Below, piece after piece: positions 34,014-42,213 of a stretch of 64,000 nucleotides of DNA. Source of the DNA: Photobacterium salinisoli (GTDB lineage Bacteria; Pseudomonadota; Gammaproteobacteria; Enterobacterales; Vibrionaceae); contig NZ_QZMS01000011.1 of the NCBI RefSeq assembly GCF_003614885.1, forward strand, positions 434,001 to 498,000, written 5' to 3'. The notes beneath the pieces were generated by a model. That model saw nothing but the letters and a program-made list of their open reading frames with translations, was not told the origin of the DNA and did not search any database. The position numbers and the translations under genes were made by a program. How positions within the stretch are numbered: the stretch's first letter is position 1; the number at the start of each line of letters is the position of its first letter.

Positions 34014-35741
34014 TTACTCATCACTTTCGACTGAATCTAAATACTCTGTCTTCCCGGTCGGGAAAATCTGAATTTCCGATTCAGCCAGCAGATTAGACAC
34101 CGCATTCAATGTCGCTTGTAATGATGCTCGACTAGTATCATTTTCAATCGCAACACCAAAATAACACCCACTTTGGAATGAATGACATTCAATATATGAA
34201 ACCGCACGGCTGTGGGTTGTTTTACCCAGCGTATGTTCGGAGTAATGCCTTATCGCTATCGGAATGTCCAGTATTCTTTCAAGGCCACAGATAAGAGCAC
34301 TTAACAAACCATTACATCTTCCCTGAACCTTTATCACCTGATTGTGATATCGAACCCTGGCGGTGATGCTTTGCTCTGCCCCCTCAGGCTTACTCTCGTA
34401 GTCCAGCAAAAGCATTGAGTTATAGGGTGCCATACCATAGTGACGGCGAAACAAGGTCCATATCTCTGCCAGACTTAATTCGAGTCCGTGTTGCTCGCTG
34501 CAACGCTGTACCTGCTGGCTAAAATCTATCTGCAGATTCCGTGGTAATTTCAAACCATGATTTTTCTCAATAAGCCAGGCAGCGCCACTTTTTCCTGACT
34601 GGCTATTTACCCGGATGACCGCTTCATAATCACAACCCACATCTTTCGGATCTATCGGTAAGTAAGGCACTTGCCATCGCTCAGATGGCTCATTCGCTCT
34701 GGCATCAAAGCCTTTTTTGATTGCATCCTGATGGGAGCCTGAAAAAGCGGTAAACACCATTTCTCCCGCATAAGGGTGTCTGGGGTGAACGGGCAGCGCG
34801 TTACACTCTTCAACAATTTCTACCGATGCTCTGATATCTGAAAAATCCAGATGAGGTGTAATTCCCTGCGTATACAAGTTCAGCGCCAGGGTGACAATAT
34901 CAACATTTCCTGTCCGTTCACCATTACCGAATAAACACCCCTCGACACGTTGAGCACCAGCCAGCATAGCCAATTCAGCAGCGGCAACACCTGTGCCTCT
35001 GTCATTATGAGGATGGATACTGATTGTCACGTGTCGTAAATCAGAAAAAGAATGGATGAATTTTTCGATTTGATCGGCATACACGTTTGGCGTATTTACT
35101 TCCACAGTGGTGGGTAAGTTTAAGATTAAAGGCCGCTTTTCATCCGGTTGCCATGCATCCCTGACAGCTTCACAGATAGCCAGCGCATACTCGAACTCAG
35201 TAAAACAGAATGTCTCCGGAGAGTATTCAAGAACCCAGTCTGTCTCGGTATTTTCTTCGCATAACTGACGAATTTGCTTTACACCACTTACGGCCATATT
35301 GAGTGTTTCTTCTTTGCTCTTTTTAAACACAATCTCTCGAAACACGGGCGCTGTTGCATTATACAAATGCACAATGGCACGGGGAGCTCCCCTCAGTGAA
35401 CTCATCGTTTTTTCAATCAGTTCCGGCCGGGACTGAGTAATCACCTGAATCCACACATCTTGGGGTATCTTTCTTTGTTCTATCAGATACCTCACAAAGT
35501 CATAATCGATTGTTGATGCAGACGGAAAGGCAACTTCAATTTCTTTAAACCCGCATTGAATCAAATGGTCAAAAAAGCGTGCTTTTTTATCAAAATCCAT
35601 CGGGTTGACCAAAGCCTGATTCCCATCTCGCAGATCTGTCGAACACCAACGAGGCGCCTGAACCAGCTTCTGTGACGGCCAACTGCGTTGAGGGAAATCT
35701 ATCACTGATGCGGGAATATATTTTTTCGCAGGATTTAGCAT
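34014..35741 (-). CDS. leuA: 2-isopropylmalate synthase, long (type 2) form
   Basis: 575 residues from ATG 35741, which has AAGGAGA 7 bases upstream; the frame runs open to 35915 but passes through a terminator hairpin. The catalytic TIM barrel (about 30-310) holds CSTDLRDGNQ, IHPHNDRGTG and FGNGERTGN. A linker and a C-terminal regulatory (LeuA dimer) domain run from about 430 to 570. The enzyme joins acetyl-CoA and 2-oxoisovalerate, the first step of leucine synthesis, with leucine feedback through the C-terminal domain. No leuBCD genes lie next to it, so this is an orphan copy. Confidence 0.92.
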   Translation of the reverse strand: MLNPAKKYIPASVIDFPQRSWPSQKLVQAPRWCSTDLRDGNQALVNPMDFDKKARFFDHLIQCGFKEIEVAFPSASTIDYDFVRYLIEQRKIPQDVWIQVITQSRPELIEKTMSSLRGAPRAIVHLYNATAPVFREIVFKKSKEETLNMAVSGVKQIRQLCEENTETDWVLEYSPETFCFTEFEYALAICEAVRDAWQPDEKRPLILNLPTTVEVNTPNVYADQIEKFIHSFSDLRHVTISIHPHNDRGTGVAAAELAMLAGAQRVEGCLFGNGERTGNVDIVTLALNLYTQGITPHLDFSDIRASVEIVEECNALPVHPRHPYAGEMVFTAFSGSHQDAIKKGFDARANEPSERWQVPYLPIDPKDVGCDYEAVIRVNSQSGKSGAAWLIEKNHGLKLPRNLQIDFSQQVQRCSEQHGLELSLAEIWTLFRRHYGMAPYNSMLLLDYESKPEGAEQSITARVRYHNQVIKVQGRCNGLLSALICGLERILDIPIAIRHYSEHTLGKTTHSRAVSYIECHSFQSGCYFGVAIENDTSRASLQATLNAVSNLLAESEIQIFPTGKTEYLDSVESDE

Positions 35742-35857
35742 GACATGTCTCCTTACAAGTATGTTTAATACCCTAAAGACGCACGCCAACACTGTCTTAC
35801 TCGTTCCGGACAACAACCGTTGTGATTGGGACAAGTAAGCTTCAATGACAATAAACC

Positions 35858-35883
35858 GAGACCGCTCCCGTTGGGGCGGTCTC
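35858..35883 (-). terminator. Hairpin terminator between FAD oxidoreductase and leuA
   Basis: GAGACCGC(T)CCC and GGG(G)CGGTCTC arms with a 3-nt loop. On the minus strand it is followed by a GGTTTATTGT tail. It is 40 bp past the oxidoreductase stop and 117 bp before leuA, so it separates the two genes or acts as a leuA leader attenuator. Confidence 0.6.
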
Positions 35884-35922
35884 ATTAATAAGCCTGATGT
35901 TTTCTCTTGCAGCAAAGCGCGC

Positions 35923-37308
35923 TTATTCTGGTTTGATATTCTGATTCATCCTGAACAGATTGTGGGGATCGTATTTCGTTTTCAGTGCCACCAGACGTTT
36001 GTAGGCTTCACCGTACGCGAAGGCAATCCGATCACTTTCGTCCTGAGTCAGAAAATTAATGTATGCCCCGGCACTGGCGAATGGTTGTGACTGGGTGAAG
36101 AATTCCCGTGCCCAGGCGATACAGGCTTCATCTTCCGCGGCGGTGTCCCAGCGTCCGTGGACATTCATGACATAGCGTGCGTCGCGGCTGGCGTATGCCA
36201 TGGCATCCGGCGATACCTTTTCTGTCTGGCCGCCAATGGTGCCGATAAATATCTCGCAGTGCGGTGACGGCAGCTTGCCGGCGTATTCGATCAGCACATC
36301 CAGTACCTCATCCGATAAATGGGTAAAGTTGTGCGACTTCCAGTAATTTCGCGCCCCCGGGGCAAGCAAAGGATCAAATGCCTGCTGCCAGGCAACGTAA
36401 GGCTGTACGCCGATGTGCTCACCGTAGGGTGTTCCGAAACTGCGCAGCGGCGCAATCAGTTCTTCACCTTCTGCAGGATCGCCAAAATAGCACAATGCCA
36501 GCGCGATCATTTCTTTGCCATGAACCGTTTCCGGCAAAAATGGCAAAGGCGGCGCTTTGCGGGTCACCATCCATACATTCAGCGCTTCTGGCATAGATTC
36601 CGTAAAACGGGCAAACTGCGTCAGAATGGCTTTTGCCTGCTCAAACGGAAAGACGATCAGCCCACTAAGCACATCCGGACCCACAGGGTGCAACTGAAAC
36701 TCAAAACTGGTCACAATCCCAAAATTACCGCCGCCGCCCCGTAAACCCCAGAACAGATCAGCGTTTTCAGTCTCGCTGGCTGTGACCTGTGTGCCTTTGG
36801 CAGTCACAACATGGGCGGAAAGTAAATTATCGATCGTCATACCGTAAAGACGGCTTAACCATCCAAAGCCACCTCCCAGGGTCAAACCTGCCACACCTGT
36901 GGTTGAGTTAATGCCGAACGGGGTAGCAAGGCCGTATTTCTGTACCGCGGCATCCACATCGCCCAGCGTGCATCCCGGCTCCACCATCACCTTTCGGGTA
37001 TTCGGGTTGACATGCACCGCCTTCATCAATGACAAGTCAATCATGATCCCGCCATCGCAAACCGCGTTACCGGCAATATTGTGCCCACCGCCGCGCACTG
37101 ACAGCAGAAGGTCATGTTCACGGGCAAAATTCACCGCCTGAATCACACATTCTGCCGAAACACAGCGCGCGATGAGAGCCGGTTTACGGTCAATCATCGC
37201 GTTCCAGATCTGCCGGACCTCATCATATTCATCATCTTTGGGGACGATAACCGTCCCCTGAAAATGCACCCTGAATTTATCAATGGATGCCGCCTCTAGC
37301 TGGCTCAT
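35923..37308 (-). CDS. FAD-binding oxidoreductase, berberine-bridge-enzyme-like
   Basis: 461 residues from ATG 37308, which has GGAGGCGGGT directly upstream; the frame extends to 37347 without a good ribosome site. The N-terminal FAD_binding_4 domain (about 30-200) shows RGGGHNIAGNA, whose histidine is the usual covalent FAD attachment, and GVAGLTLGGGFG. The cysteine found in bicovalent members is absent at the expected site. The C-terminal BBE motif contains NLFRMNQNI. Such enzymes oxidise alcohols or sugars with O2. No partner genes fix the substrate. Confidence 0.88.
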   Translation of the reverse strand: MSQLEAASIDKFRVHFQGTVIVPKDDEYDEVRQIWNAMIDRKPALIARCVSAECVIQAVNFAREHDLLLSVRGGGHNIAGNAVCDGGIMIDLSLMKAVHVNPNTRKVMVEPGCTLGDVDAAVQKYGLATPFGINSTTGVAGLTLGGGFGWLSRLYGMTIDNLLSAHVVTAKGTQVTASETENADLFWGLRGGGGNFGIVTSFEFQLHPVGPDVLSGLIVFPFEQAKAILTQFARFTESMPEALNVWMVTRKAPPLPFLPETVHGKEMIALALCYFGDPAEGEELIAPLRSFGTPYGEHIGVQPYVAWQQAFDPLLAPGARNYWKSHNFTHLSDEVLDVLIEYAGKLPSPHCEIFIGTIGGQTEKVSPDAMAYASRDARYVMNVHGRWDTAAEDEACIAWAREFFTQSQPFASAGAYINFLTQDESDRIAFAYGEAYKRLVALKTKYDPHNLFRMNQNIKPE

Positions 37309-37564
37309 ACCCGCCTCCGCGTTATTTATTACCTGAACCATATTCACAGAGTGTTCGCTCGTTTCGCTGACAGTGGTTTATGGCGCAGACGCACCACGGC
37401 GCTCCAGAACGGATCCCGTGTAGTTAAATCAACCTATCAATAGAGTAAAACCCATTCACGGGGGCGGCGTTGTCCTTTATTGAGACGAAATACAGGATTG
37501 GAGAATTGAGCTTATGCTTCTGCCTGAAGGACTCGGCTGAATTGGTCCAGACATCTTCTGCCTA

Positions 37565-37750
37565 TCTCATCTTGCCAAGGTTCAGGCGAAAAAAAACCGC
37601 TGACAGTTCAGCGGTTTCTTCGAATGTGGCGGAGCCAGAACAAGGTATAGAGGGATTTTCAAATCCTGGAAAACGCACACTAAATCTCAATGAAAAAAGC
37701 CCCGACTAGGCGTCCCCGTCTGATGACGAGGCTTTCGAATGTGGCGGAGC
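37565..37750. repeat. Direct repeat copy 1 downstream of tRNA-Ser
   Basis: A segment beginning TCTCATCTTGCCAAGG and including a terminator-like hairpin (AACCGCTGA..TCAGCGGTT), a GGCGGAGCC block that resembles a tRNA acceptor end, and a second hairpin with AAGCCCCG. It is nearly identical to 37881-38050, about 316 bp away, except for an extra ACTAGGCGTCCC-like insertion in the last hairpin. Confidence 0.8.
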
Positions 37751-37880
37751 CAAAACAAGGCATGGGGGGATTTATCACTCGCAAGCTCGCGCCCCTTCGG
37801 GCGTTGCCTGAAAGGCAACGTGGTCTCGCTTCGCTCGGCTGAAGACTCGCCGTCCGCCCCTTCTAGGGTTCTTCACCCTG
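37751..37880. other. Hairpin-rich spacer between the two repeat copies
   Basis: Short palindromes follow each other here (GCGCCCCTTCGGGC, GTTGCCTGAAAGGCAAC, and others). No gene is seen. It looks like degenerate tRNA-cluster spacer material. Confidence 0.5.
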
Positions 37881-38050
37881 TCTCATCTTGCCAAGGTTCA
37901 GGCGAAAAAAAACCGCTGACAGTTCAGCGGTTTCTTCGAATGTGGTGGAGCCAGAACGAGGTATAGAGGGATTTTCAAATCCCGGAAAACGCACACTAAA
38001 TCTCAATGAAAAAAGCCCCGTCTTATGACGAGGCTTTCAAATGTGGCGGA
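37881..38050. repeat. Direct repeat copy 2, running into the tRNA-Ser 3' end
   Basis: Second copy of the 37565-37750 repeat. Its last hairpin (38008-38038) is the tRNA terminator, and its right end merges into the CCA end of tRNA-Ser (TGGCGGAG at 38044). Confidence 0.8.
38008..38038 (-). terminator. Intrinsic terminator of tRNA-Ser
   Basis: On the minus strand GCCTCGTC..GACGGGGC forms a stem followed by six Ts (AAAAAAGCCCCGTC in plus orientation). It starts a few bases after the tRNA 3' end. Confidence 0.75.
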
Positions 38051-38134
38051 GAGATAGGGATTTGAACCCTAGATACGCTATTAACGTATGCCGGTTTTCA
38101 AGACCGGTGCTTTCAACCACTCAGCCATCTCTCC
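38044..38134 (-). tRNA. tRNA-Ser (anticodon UGA)
   Basis: The minus strand begins GGAGAGATGGCTGAGTGG, a class II serine tRNA 5' half. The anticodon stem-loop is CCGGTCTTGAAAACCGG with TGA as the anticodon. A long variable arm, a GGTTCAAATCC T-arm and an encoded CCA end complete the 91-nt gene. The acceptor stem GGAGAGA/TCTCTCC pairs perfectly. It is followed by a terminator. Confidence 0.97.
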
Positions 38135-38261
38135 GTAAGTGCGGCGAATAATACGTGGGGATGATGGCGCTGTAAAGTAAAAAAAGTTCAACTGCTCAAT
38201 AAGCCGCCAGACGGAAAGTTAACTGATGACTTTACTCTCTTTTTGCATCAAAAAAAGCCTC

Positions 38262-38696
38262 TCACACTAAATCTGACGCCACAAACCCCAGATAGTCGCA
38301 AGTGTCATCACGGATGATATCGCGTAGCGCAACGGGGTGAAGCTGATGTGCGTCCAGTTGTAACTTGTCCGCCCAGATAAATTCAATATGGGGTTCTTTT
38401 GAAACAATGTCTGCCGGTTCATCAATACCGGCAAGACGGCCACGAAACACCAGCGCGATTTCCGTTTGATGCTGGCCATTTTCCTGCCAGTCATTTTCAG
38501 CGATCCCGATCAAATCCCCGATCTCGGCTGTAAGCCCGGTTTCTTCACGGATTTCTCTTGCGACAGCCTGCACTGCCGCTTCCCCGGCATCAACATGGCC
38601 CCCAGGGAGAAACGTGAATGCCTCCCCGACCCGTCTTACCAGGAGTACTTTTCCCTGCACTTCTATCAGTGCCCGTGATGAATAATGCAATCCCAA
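38262..38696 (-). CDS. NUDIX hydrolase
   Basis: About 144 residues if started at TTG 38696, which has GGAG 8 bases upstream; the frame is open to 38759. The Nudix box is GGHVDAGEAAVQAVAREIREETGL, complete with the catalytic REIREETG. The family cleaves nucleoside diphosphates linked to other moieties. The substrate is unknown. It stands alone between tRNA-Ser and a divergent M14 carboxypeptidase. Confidence 0.85.
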   Translation of the reverse strand: MGLHYSSRALIEVQGKVLLVRRVGEAFTFLPGGHVDAGEAAVQAVAREIREETGLTAEIGDLIGIAENDWQENGQHQTEIALVFRGRLAGIDEPADIVSKEPHIEFIWADKLQLDAHQLHPVALRDIIRDDTCDYLGFVASDLV

Positions 38697-38833
38697 CTTT
38701 GCCACTCCGTGGTTACTTAACTGTGCACATAGCTTAACGGCCACAAGACAGCGCGGCAAACAGCACTCTGGTTATGCTCTTGCTATAGTTGTGCTAACCT
38801 TCTGCCTTCATTTACCTTACAAGGTTTAGAGAG

Positions 38834-39961
38834 ATGAACATTTTCAGTAACTTCGAAAGCGGCAATATTGATGTTGTAAAAGCCGACCATCCTGGTGATA
38901 TTCAGCTGCGAATCAACAAAGACAACCAATCTGATTTTTACCAGTGGTTTCACTTTCGTCTGGAAACTCAGGCTCAGGTTGAACATGATTTCGAATTACA
39001 GGATTTAGCGAAATCTGCCTACCCGGAAGGCTGGAAAGATTACGATGTCGTGGCATCTTATGACCGTGAAGAGTGGTTCCGCATTCCGGCTGAATTTGAC
39101 GGTGATACCCTGCGCTTTAAGGTGATTCCTGAACAGCGTTCCATGTATTTCGCCTACTTTGCCCCCTACAGTTACGACAGACACCTCGATTTGCTGCATC
39201 AGGCTCAGATGAACTTCAACTGCGAGCTGGAAACCCTGGGCAGCACTCTTGATAACAATGATATCAGTCTGCTGACGGTAGGCGAGCCAGGCGAAGGGAA
39301 GAAGAAGATCTGGATTATTGCGCGCCAGCATCCGGGCGAGACCATGGCGGAATGGTTCATGGAAGGTCTGTTGCAGCGTTTGCTCGATGAAACCGACACT
39401 GTCGGCCGTGCGCTGCTTGAACGTGCCGTCTTTTACATCGTGCCGAATATGAACCCGGACGGCAGCATCAGAGGCCATCTGCGGACCAATGCGGCAGGAA
39501 TCAACCTGAACCGTGAGTGGCAGACACCCAGCATGGAAAAAAGCCCGGAAGTTTTTCTGGTACGGGAACGTATGCTGAAAACCGGCGTCGACATGTTTCT
39601 CGATATTCATGGTGATGAAGCCATCCCATACAATTTTGTTGCTGGCTGTGAAGGCATTCCTTCTTATGATGAGCGCCACGCCACGCTGGAAAACAACTTT
39701 AAACAAGCCTTGCTGACAATTACACCGGAATTTCAGGATGACTATGGCTATGACAAAGATGCACCGGGCGAAGCCAATCTGAACATGGGCACAGCCTGGG
39801 TTGGTGAGCAATTTAAGTGTCTGGCGTATACCGTTGAAATGCCGTTTAAAGATCACAACCTGCAACCGGATGCCTTTTATGGCTGGTCGCCGGAACGCAG
39901 TCTGGCTTTCGGTCAGGACATGTTAGCCGCAGTCCGCGTGGTCGTTGACCAACTGCGCTGA
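38834..39961 (+). CDS. M14 family zinc carboxypeptidase (cytosolic carboxypeptidase-like)
   Basis: A 375-residue protein with an N-terminal beta-sandwich domain (about 1-125) before the M14 catalytic domain. Zinc ligands are His166 and Glu169 (RQHPGE) and His259 (DIHGDE), and the catalytic glutamate is near 335 (VEMPFKD). Substrate-binding Asn-Arg is in NLNREW. The N-domain plus catalytic layout is that of bacterial relatives of eukaryotic cytosolic carboxypeptidases. No signal peptide is seen, so it is cytoplasmic. It is followed by a strong terminator. Confidence 0.9.
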   Translation: MNIFSNFESGNIDVVKADHPGDIQLRINKDNQSDFYQWFHFRLETQAQVEHDFELQDLAKSAYPEGWKDYDVVASYDREEWFRIPAEFDGDTLRFKVIPEQRSMYFAYFAPYSYDRHLDLLHQAQMNFNCELETLGSTLDNNDISLLTVGEPGEGKKKIWIIARQHPGETMAEWFMEGLLQRLLDETDTVGRALLERAVFYIVPNMNPDGSIRGHLRTNAAGINLNREWQTPSMEKSPEVFLVRERMLKTGVDMFLDIHGDEAIPYNFVAGCEGIPSYDERHATLENNFKQALLTITPEFQDDYGYDKDAPGEANLNMGTAWVGEQFKCLAYTVEMPFKDHNLQPDAFYGWSPERSLAFGQDMLAAVRVVVDQLR

Positions 39962-39982
39962 ATACTGCTGCCTGAGAAATGC

Positions 39983-40008
39983 AAAAGCCAGTCTCCTGAC
40001 TGGCTTTT
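39983..40008 (+). terminator. Intrinsic terminator of the M14 carboxypeptidase
   Basis: AAAAGCCAGTC/GACTGGCTTTT 11-bp stem with a TCCT loop and a T-run at its end. Confidence 0.85.
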
Positions 40009-40231
40009 TAGCACTTGGATGGCGCATTATTCAGCCCGCATTTTCTCAGGCTGGAACGGCGAAAGATACTCTGAAAATCAATTCTGTCAAAGCAGAACTT
40101 TATCCTGCTGACGACTTCATCTCACAAATACGCCTTTGGTCACAAAGCACGATTTCTTTACTTTGACCCTGTCTGAAAGCTCTGATAAAGATATGCCTGA
40201 TCTCGACGCATAGTGCTTTCAGGAGGTAATT

Positions 40232-40435
40232 GTGTCTATCAACTCACTTGAATATCTGGAAATGGCTGATGCCGCTAACAAGTGGGATCAGCAGGACGAA
40301 TCAGCATCATCTGCTAAAGTCTCGGCTAATAAACGTCAACAAGCTGCCGCACGCCGCCGTATCGAAATGCTGCGTGACATCCGTGAATGCGGATTAACCA
40401 TTGAGGAAGCCAAAGAGCTGGGTTTATTACACTGA
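40232..40435 (+). CDS. Small basic protein, hypothetical
   Basis: A 67-residue protein starting at GTG 40232, 5-6 bases after a perfect AGGAGGT site, which supports real translation. The C-terminal half is a charged helix (KRQQAAARRRIEMLRDIRECGLT) followed by IEEAKELGLLH. I recall similar short proteins in other gammaproteobacteria, but no function is established. Confidence 0.65.
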   Translation: MSINSLEYLEMADAANKWDQQDESASSAKVSANKRQQAAARRRIEMLRDIRECGLTIEEAKELGLLH

Positions 40436-40609
40436 AAACCCACAGTGAACTCTACCGATCCCGTCATGGCTAATGTGCTCTCTTGCATTAGCCATGCATT
40501 GTCACCCCTTCATCGTTTTTCTCTATTGCAACAATTGCCCGATTCCCTCTTTTCTGAACGACATAAAATCAGTACATTGAGCCCATATTGAGACAGATGG
40601 AAATTGATT

Positions 40610-41044
40610 ATGTCGACTATCACTACCCGTTGCCCGCATTGCCAGGGCCTGAACCGTATTCCCGTTGAACGTATTGATGACAAAGCCGTATGTGGTGCAT
40701 GTAAAGAAGCACTGCTAGACGGCAAACCATTAGAAGGTACCGCCGAGAACTTTCAGGCTGTACTGCAAAGTGAACAGCCCGTTGTGGTTGATTTCTGGGC
40801 GCCCTGGTGTAACCCGTGTGTGGGTTTTGCCCCGGTATTTGAAGATGTCGCGGCAGAAAGAACCGGACAGGTGCGCTTTGTAAAAATTGATACCGAAGCT
40901 CAGCAGACGCTGGCAGCACAATACGGTATCCGCAGTATTCCTACCATTATGGTCTTCAGACAGGGCAAGCTGGTTGATACCCTCAATGGCGCACTGCCAA
41001 AATCTCACTTCGACCAGTGGCTGAATCAGGCACTGGCAAAATAA
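40610..41044 (+). CDS. trxC: Thioredoxin 2 (TrxC-like) with atypical WCNPC site
   Basis: 144 residues from ATG 40610. The N-terminal zinc domain has CPHC and CGAC pairs, as in E. coli TrxC. The thioredoxin fold follows with WAPWCNPC in place of the usual WAPWCGPC, and cis-proline in SIPTIMVF. TrxC is a cytoplasmic disulfide reductase, often induced by oxidative stress. The Gly-to-Asn change between the active-site cysteines should alter redox potential. A hairpin terminator follows. Confidence 0.92.
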   Translation: MSTITTRCPHCQGLNRIPVERIDDKAVCGACKEALLDGKPLEGTAENFQAVLQSEQPVVVDFWAPWCNPCVGFAPVFEDVAAERTGQVRFVKIDTEAQQTLAAQYGIRSIPTIMVFRQGKLVDTLNGALPKSHFDQWLNQALAK

Positions 41045-41072
41045 CCCTTTTCGCATATAACGTGATAAATGG

Positions 41073-41110
41073 CGCGGTATCATTCTTATAAAAGATACCG
41101 CGTTATTGTT
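41073..41110 (+). terminator. Intrinsic terminator of trxC
   Basis: CGCGGTATC (41073-41081) and GATACCGCG (41094-41102) form a 9-bp stem followed by TTATTGTT. Confidence 0.7.
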
Positions 41111-41196
41111 AGCCTCTGTATTCCTTCACTTTTTCGAGTACTTACCTATACTTAACCTCATAAAAATGATGTGTTTGGGTAATAGGTGTGGATGAT

Positions 41197-42048
41197 ATGC
41201 AAAAGCACTTTTCTCGCGCGTGTCTGACTTTGACAGGCCTTTTCTGGCTGTCGGGATGCAGCAGTTTATCTTCTCTGGGATTCAGCAGTGATTACAGTAT
41301 GTATGACACTGCCCGGGATTTCATTGACGAAAATGAGGTTCGCTCCAACGGTGCCGTGGTTGACAAAGGGCAGTATTACCCCAAAAGCGCCTATTCATAT
41401 ACCTACCGGTATTGCAGTAACAGCCCGGAGCAAGCCGCGGAAGATATTGCGCAGTTTCAGAATCTGGCCAGGCAGGTTTGTGACCTCAACAATGGCCAGT
41501 TGAATCAACAGGAGACAGGCACCTGGTGCGTAGTAAACGCCAACACTGCCGAGGAAAACCCTCTCTTCTCTGCCAGCATCAGCGGTACGGATCAATGGGC
41601 AGATCTTTGTCTCGATGGCCCATTCGTAACGTTAAACGTAATTGAAAATGATGGCGCGCCAGACGACGAATGGTACAACTCGGCCATTGTGCTGGGCTAT
41701 CAGCCTTACTCGCCCGAACGTAGGCTTCTGGACACGCCAGCAACAGCAACCGTACTGATTGAACCAACCAGAGCACCGGCAGCCAATGGGGCCTGGACAG
41801 AAGAAAGCGAACACATTTATACCAGTGTCGGCGAAAATGTTTGTCTGTATGAAAGGCCGCGCAACAGCACACTGGGCTATACCTACCGAGGGACGGTTCG
41901 AAATGCCACCGAGGGCAAAGTGAGGGTATTGGTGACCGAAAAGTACAAAGGCGATATCCGGACGGCACCAACGTTAGAGCGCCTGGACTGGCATGAAGAA
42001 GCCTATATTACGGCAAGTGCCAAGGCGTGGTTCGTGTGTTCATCGTGA
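41197..42048 (+). CDS. Lipoprotein of unknown function
   Basis: 283 residues from ATG 41197 (AGGTG 9 bases upstream); a GTG at 41188 is the alternative. The signal ends LFWLSGCSS, with a lipobox cysteine. The mature protein contains several cysteines (RYCSNS, RQVCDLNNG, TWCVVN, DLCLDG, ENVCLYERP, WFVCSS) that could form disulfides in the periplasm. I recognise no catalytic motif. It shares a bidirectional terminator with the convergent chemoreceptor gene. Confidence 0.7.
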   Translation: MQKHFSRACLTLTGLFWLSGCSSLSSLGFSSDYSMYDTARDFIDENEVRSNGAVVDKGQYYPKSAYSYTYRYCSNSPEQAAEDIAQFQNLARQVCDLNNGQLNQQETGTWCVVNANTAEENPLFSASISGTDQWADLCLDGPFVTLNVIENDGAPDDEWYNSAIVLGYQPYSPERRLLDTPATATVLIEPTRAPAANGAWTEESEHIYTSVGENVCLYERPRNSTLGYTYRGTVRNATEGKVRVLVTEKYKGDIRTAPTLERLDWHEEAYITASAKAWFVCSS

Positions 42049-42165
42049 GTATGAAGCGGCTGTCCCCAGATGTTCGAAACTCGTTCAGCGTTATTCAGTC
42101 CAGCAACGACGGCCAAAGTCACTTCCGTCTTCAGGTCAATATCATTGATTATTGTTGTACATCAT

Positions 42166-42196
42166 TAAAAAACCCGGCTGTTGCCGGGTTTCGTTT
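42166..42196. terminator. Bidirectional terminator between lipoprotein and chemoreceptor genes
   Basis: AAACCCGGC (42170-42178) and GCCGGGTTT (42183-42191) with a 4-nt loop, A-rich on the left and T-rich on the right, suited to both strands. Confidence 0.85.
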
Positions 42197-42213
42197 ACTC
42201 AACACTGAAATGA

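Noticed and set aside
35742-35915. 58-residue N-terminal extension of leuA
   Set aside because: The extension crosses a terminator hairpin, and ATG 35741 has AAGGAGA at ideal spacing.
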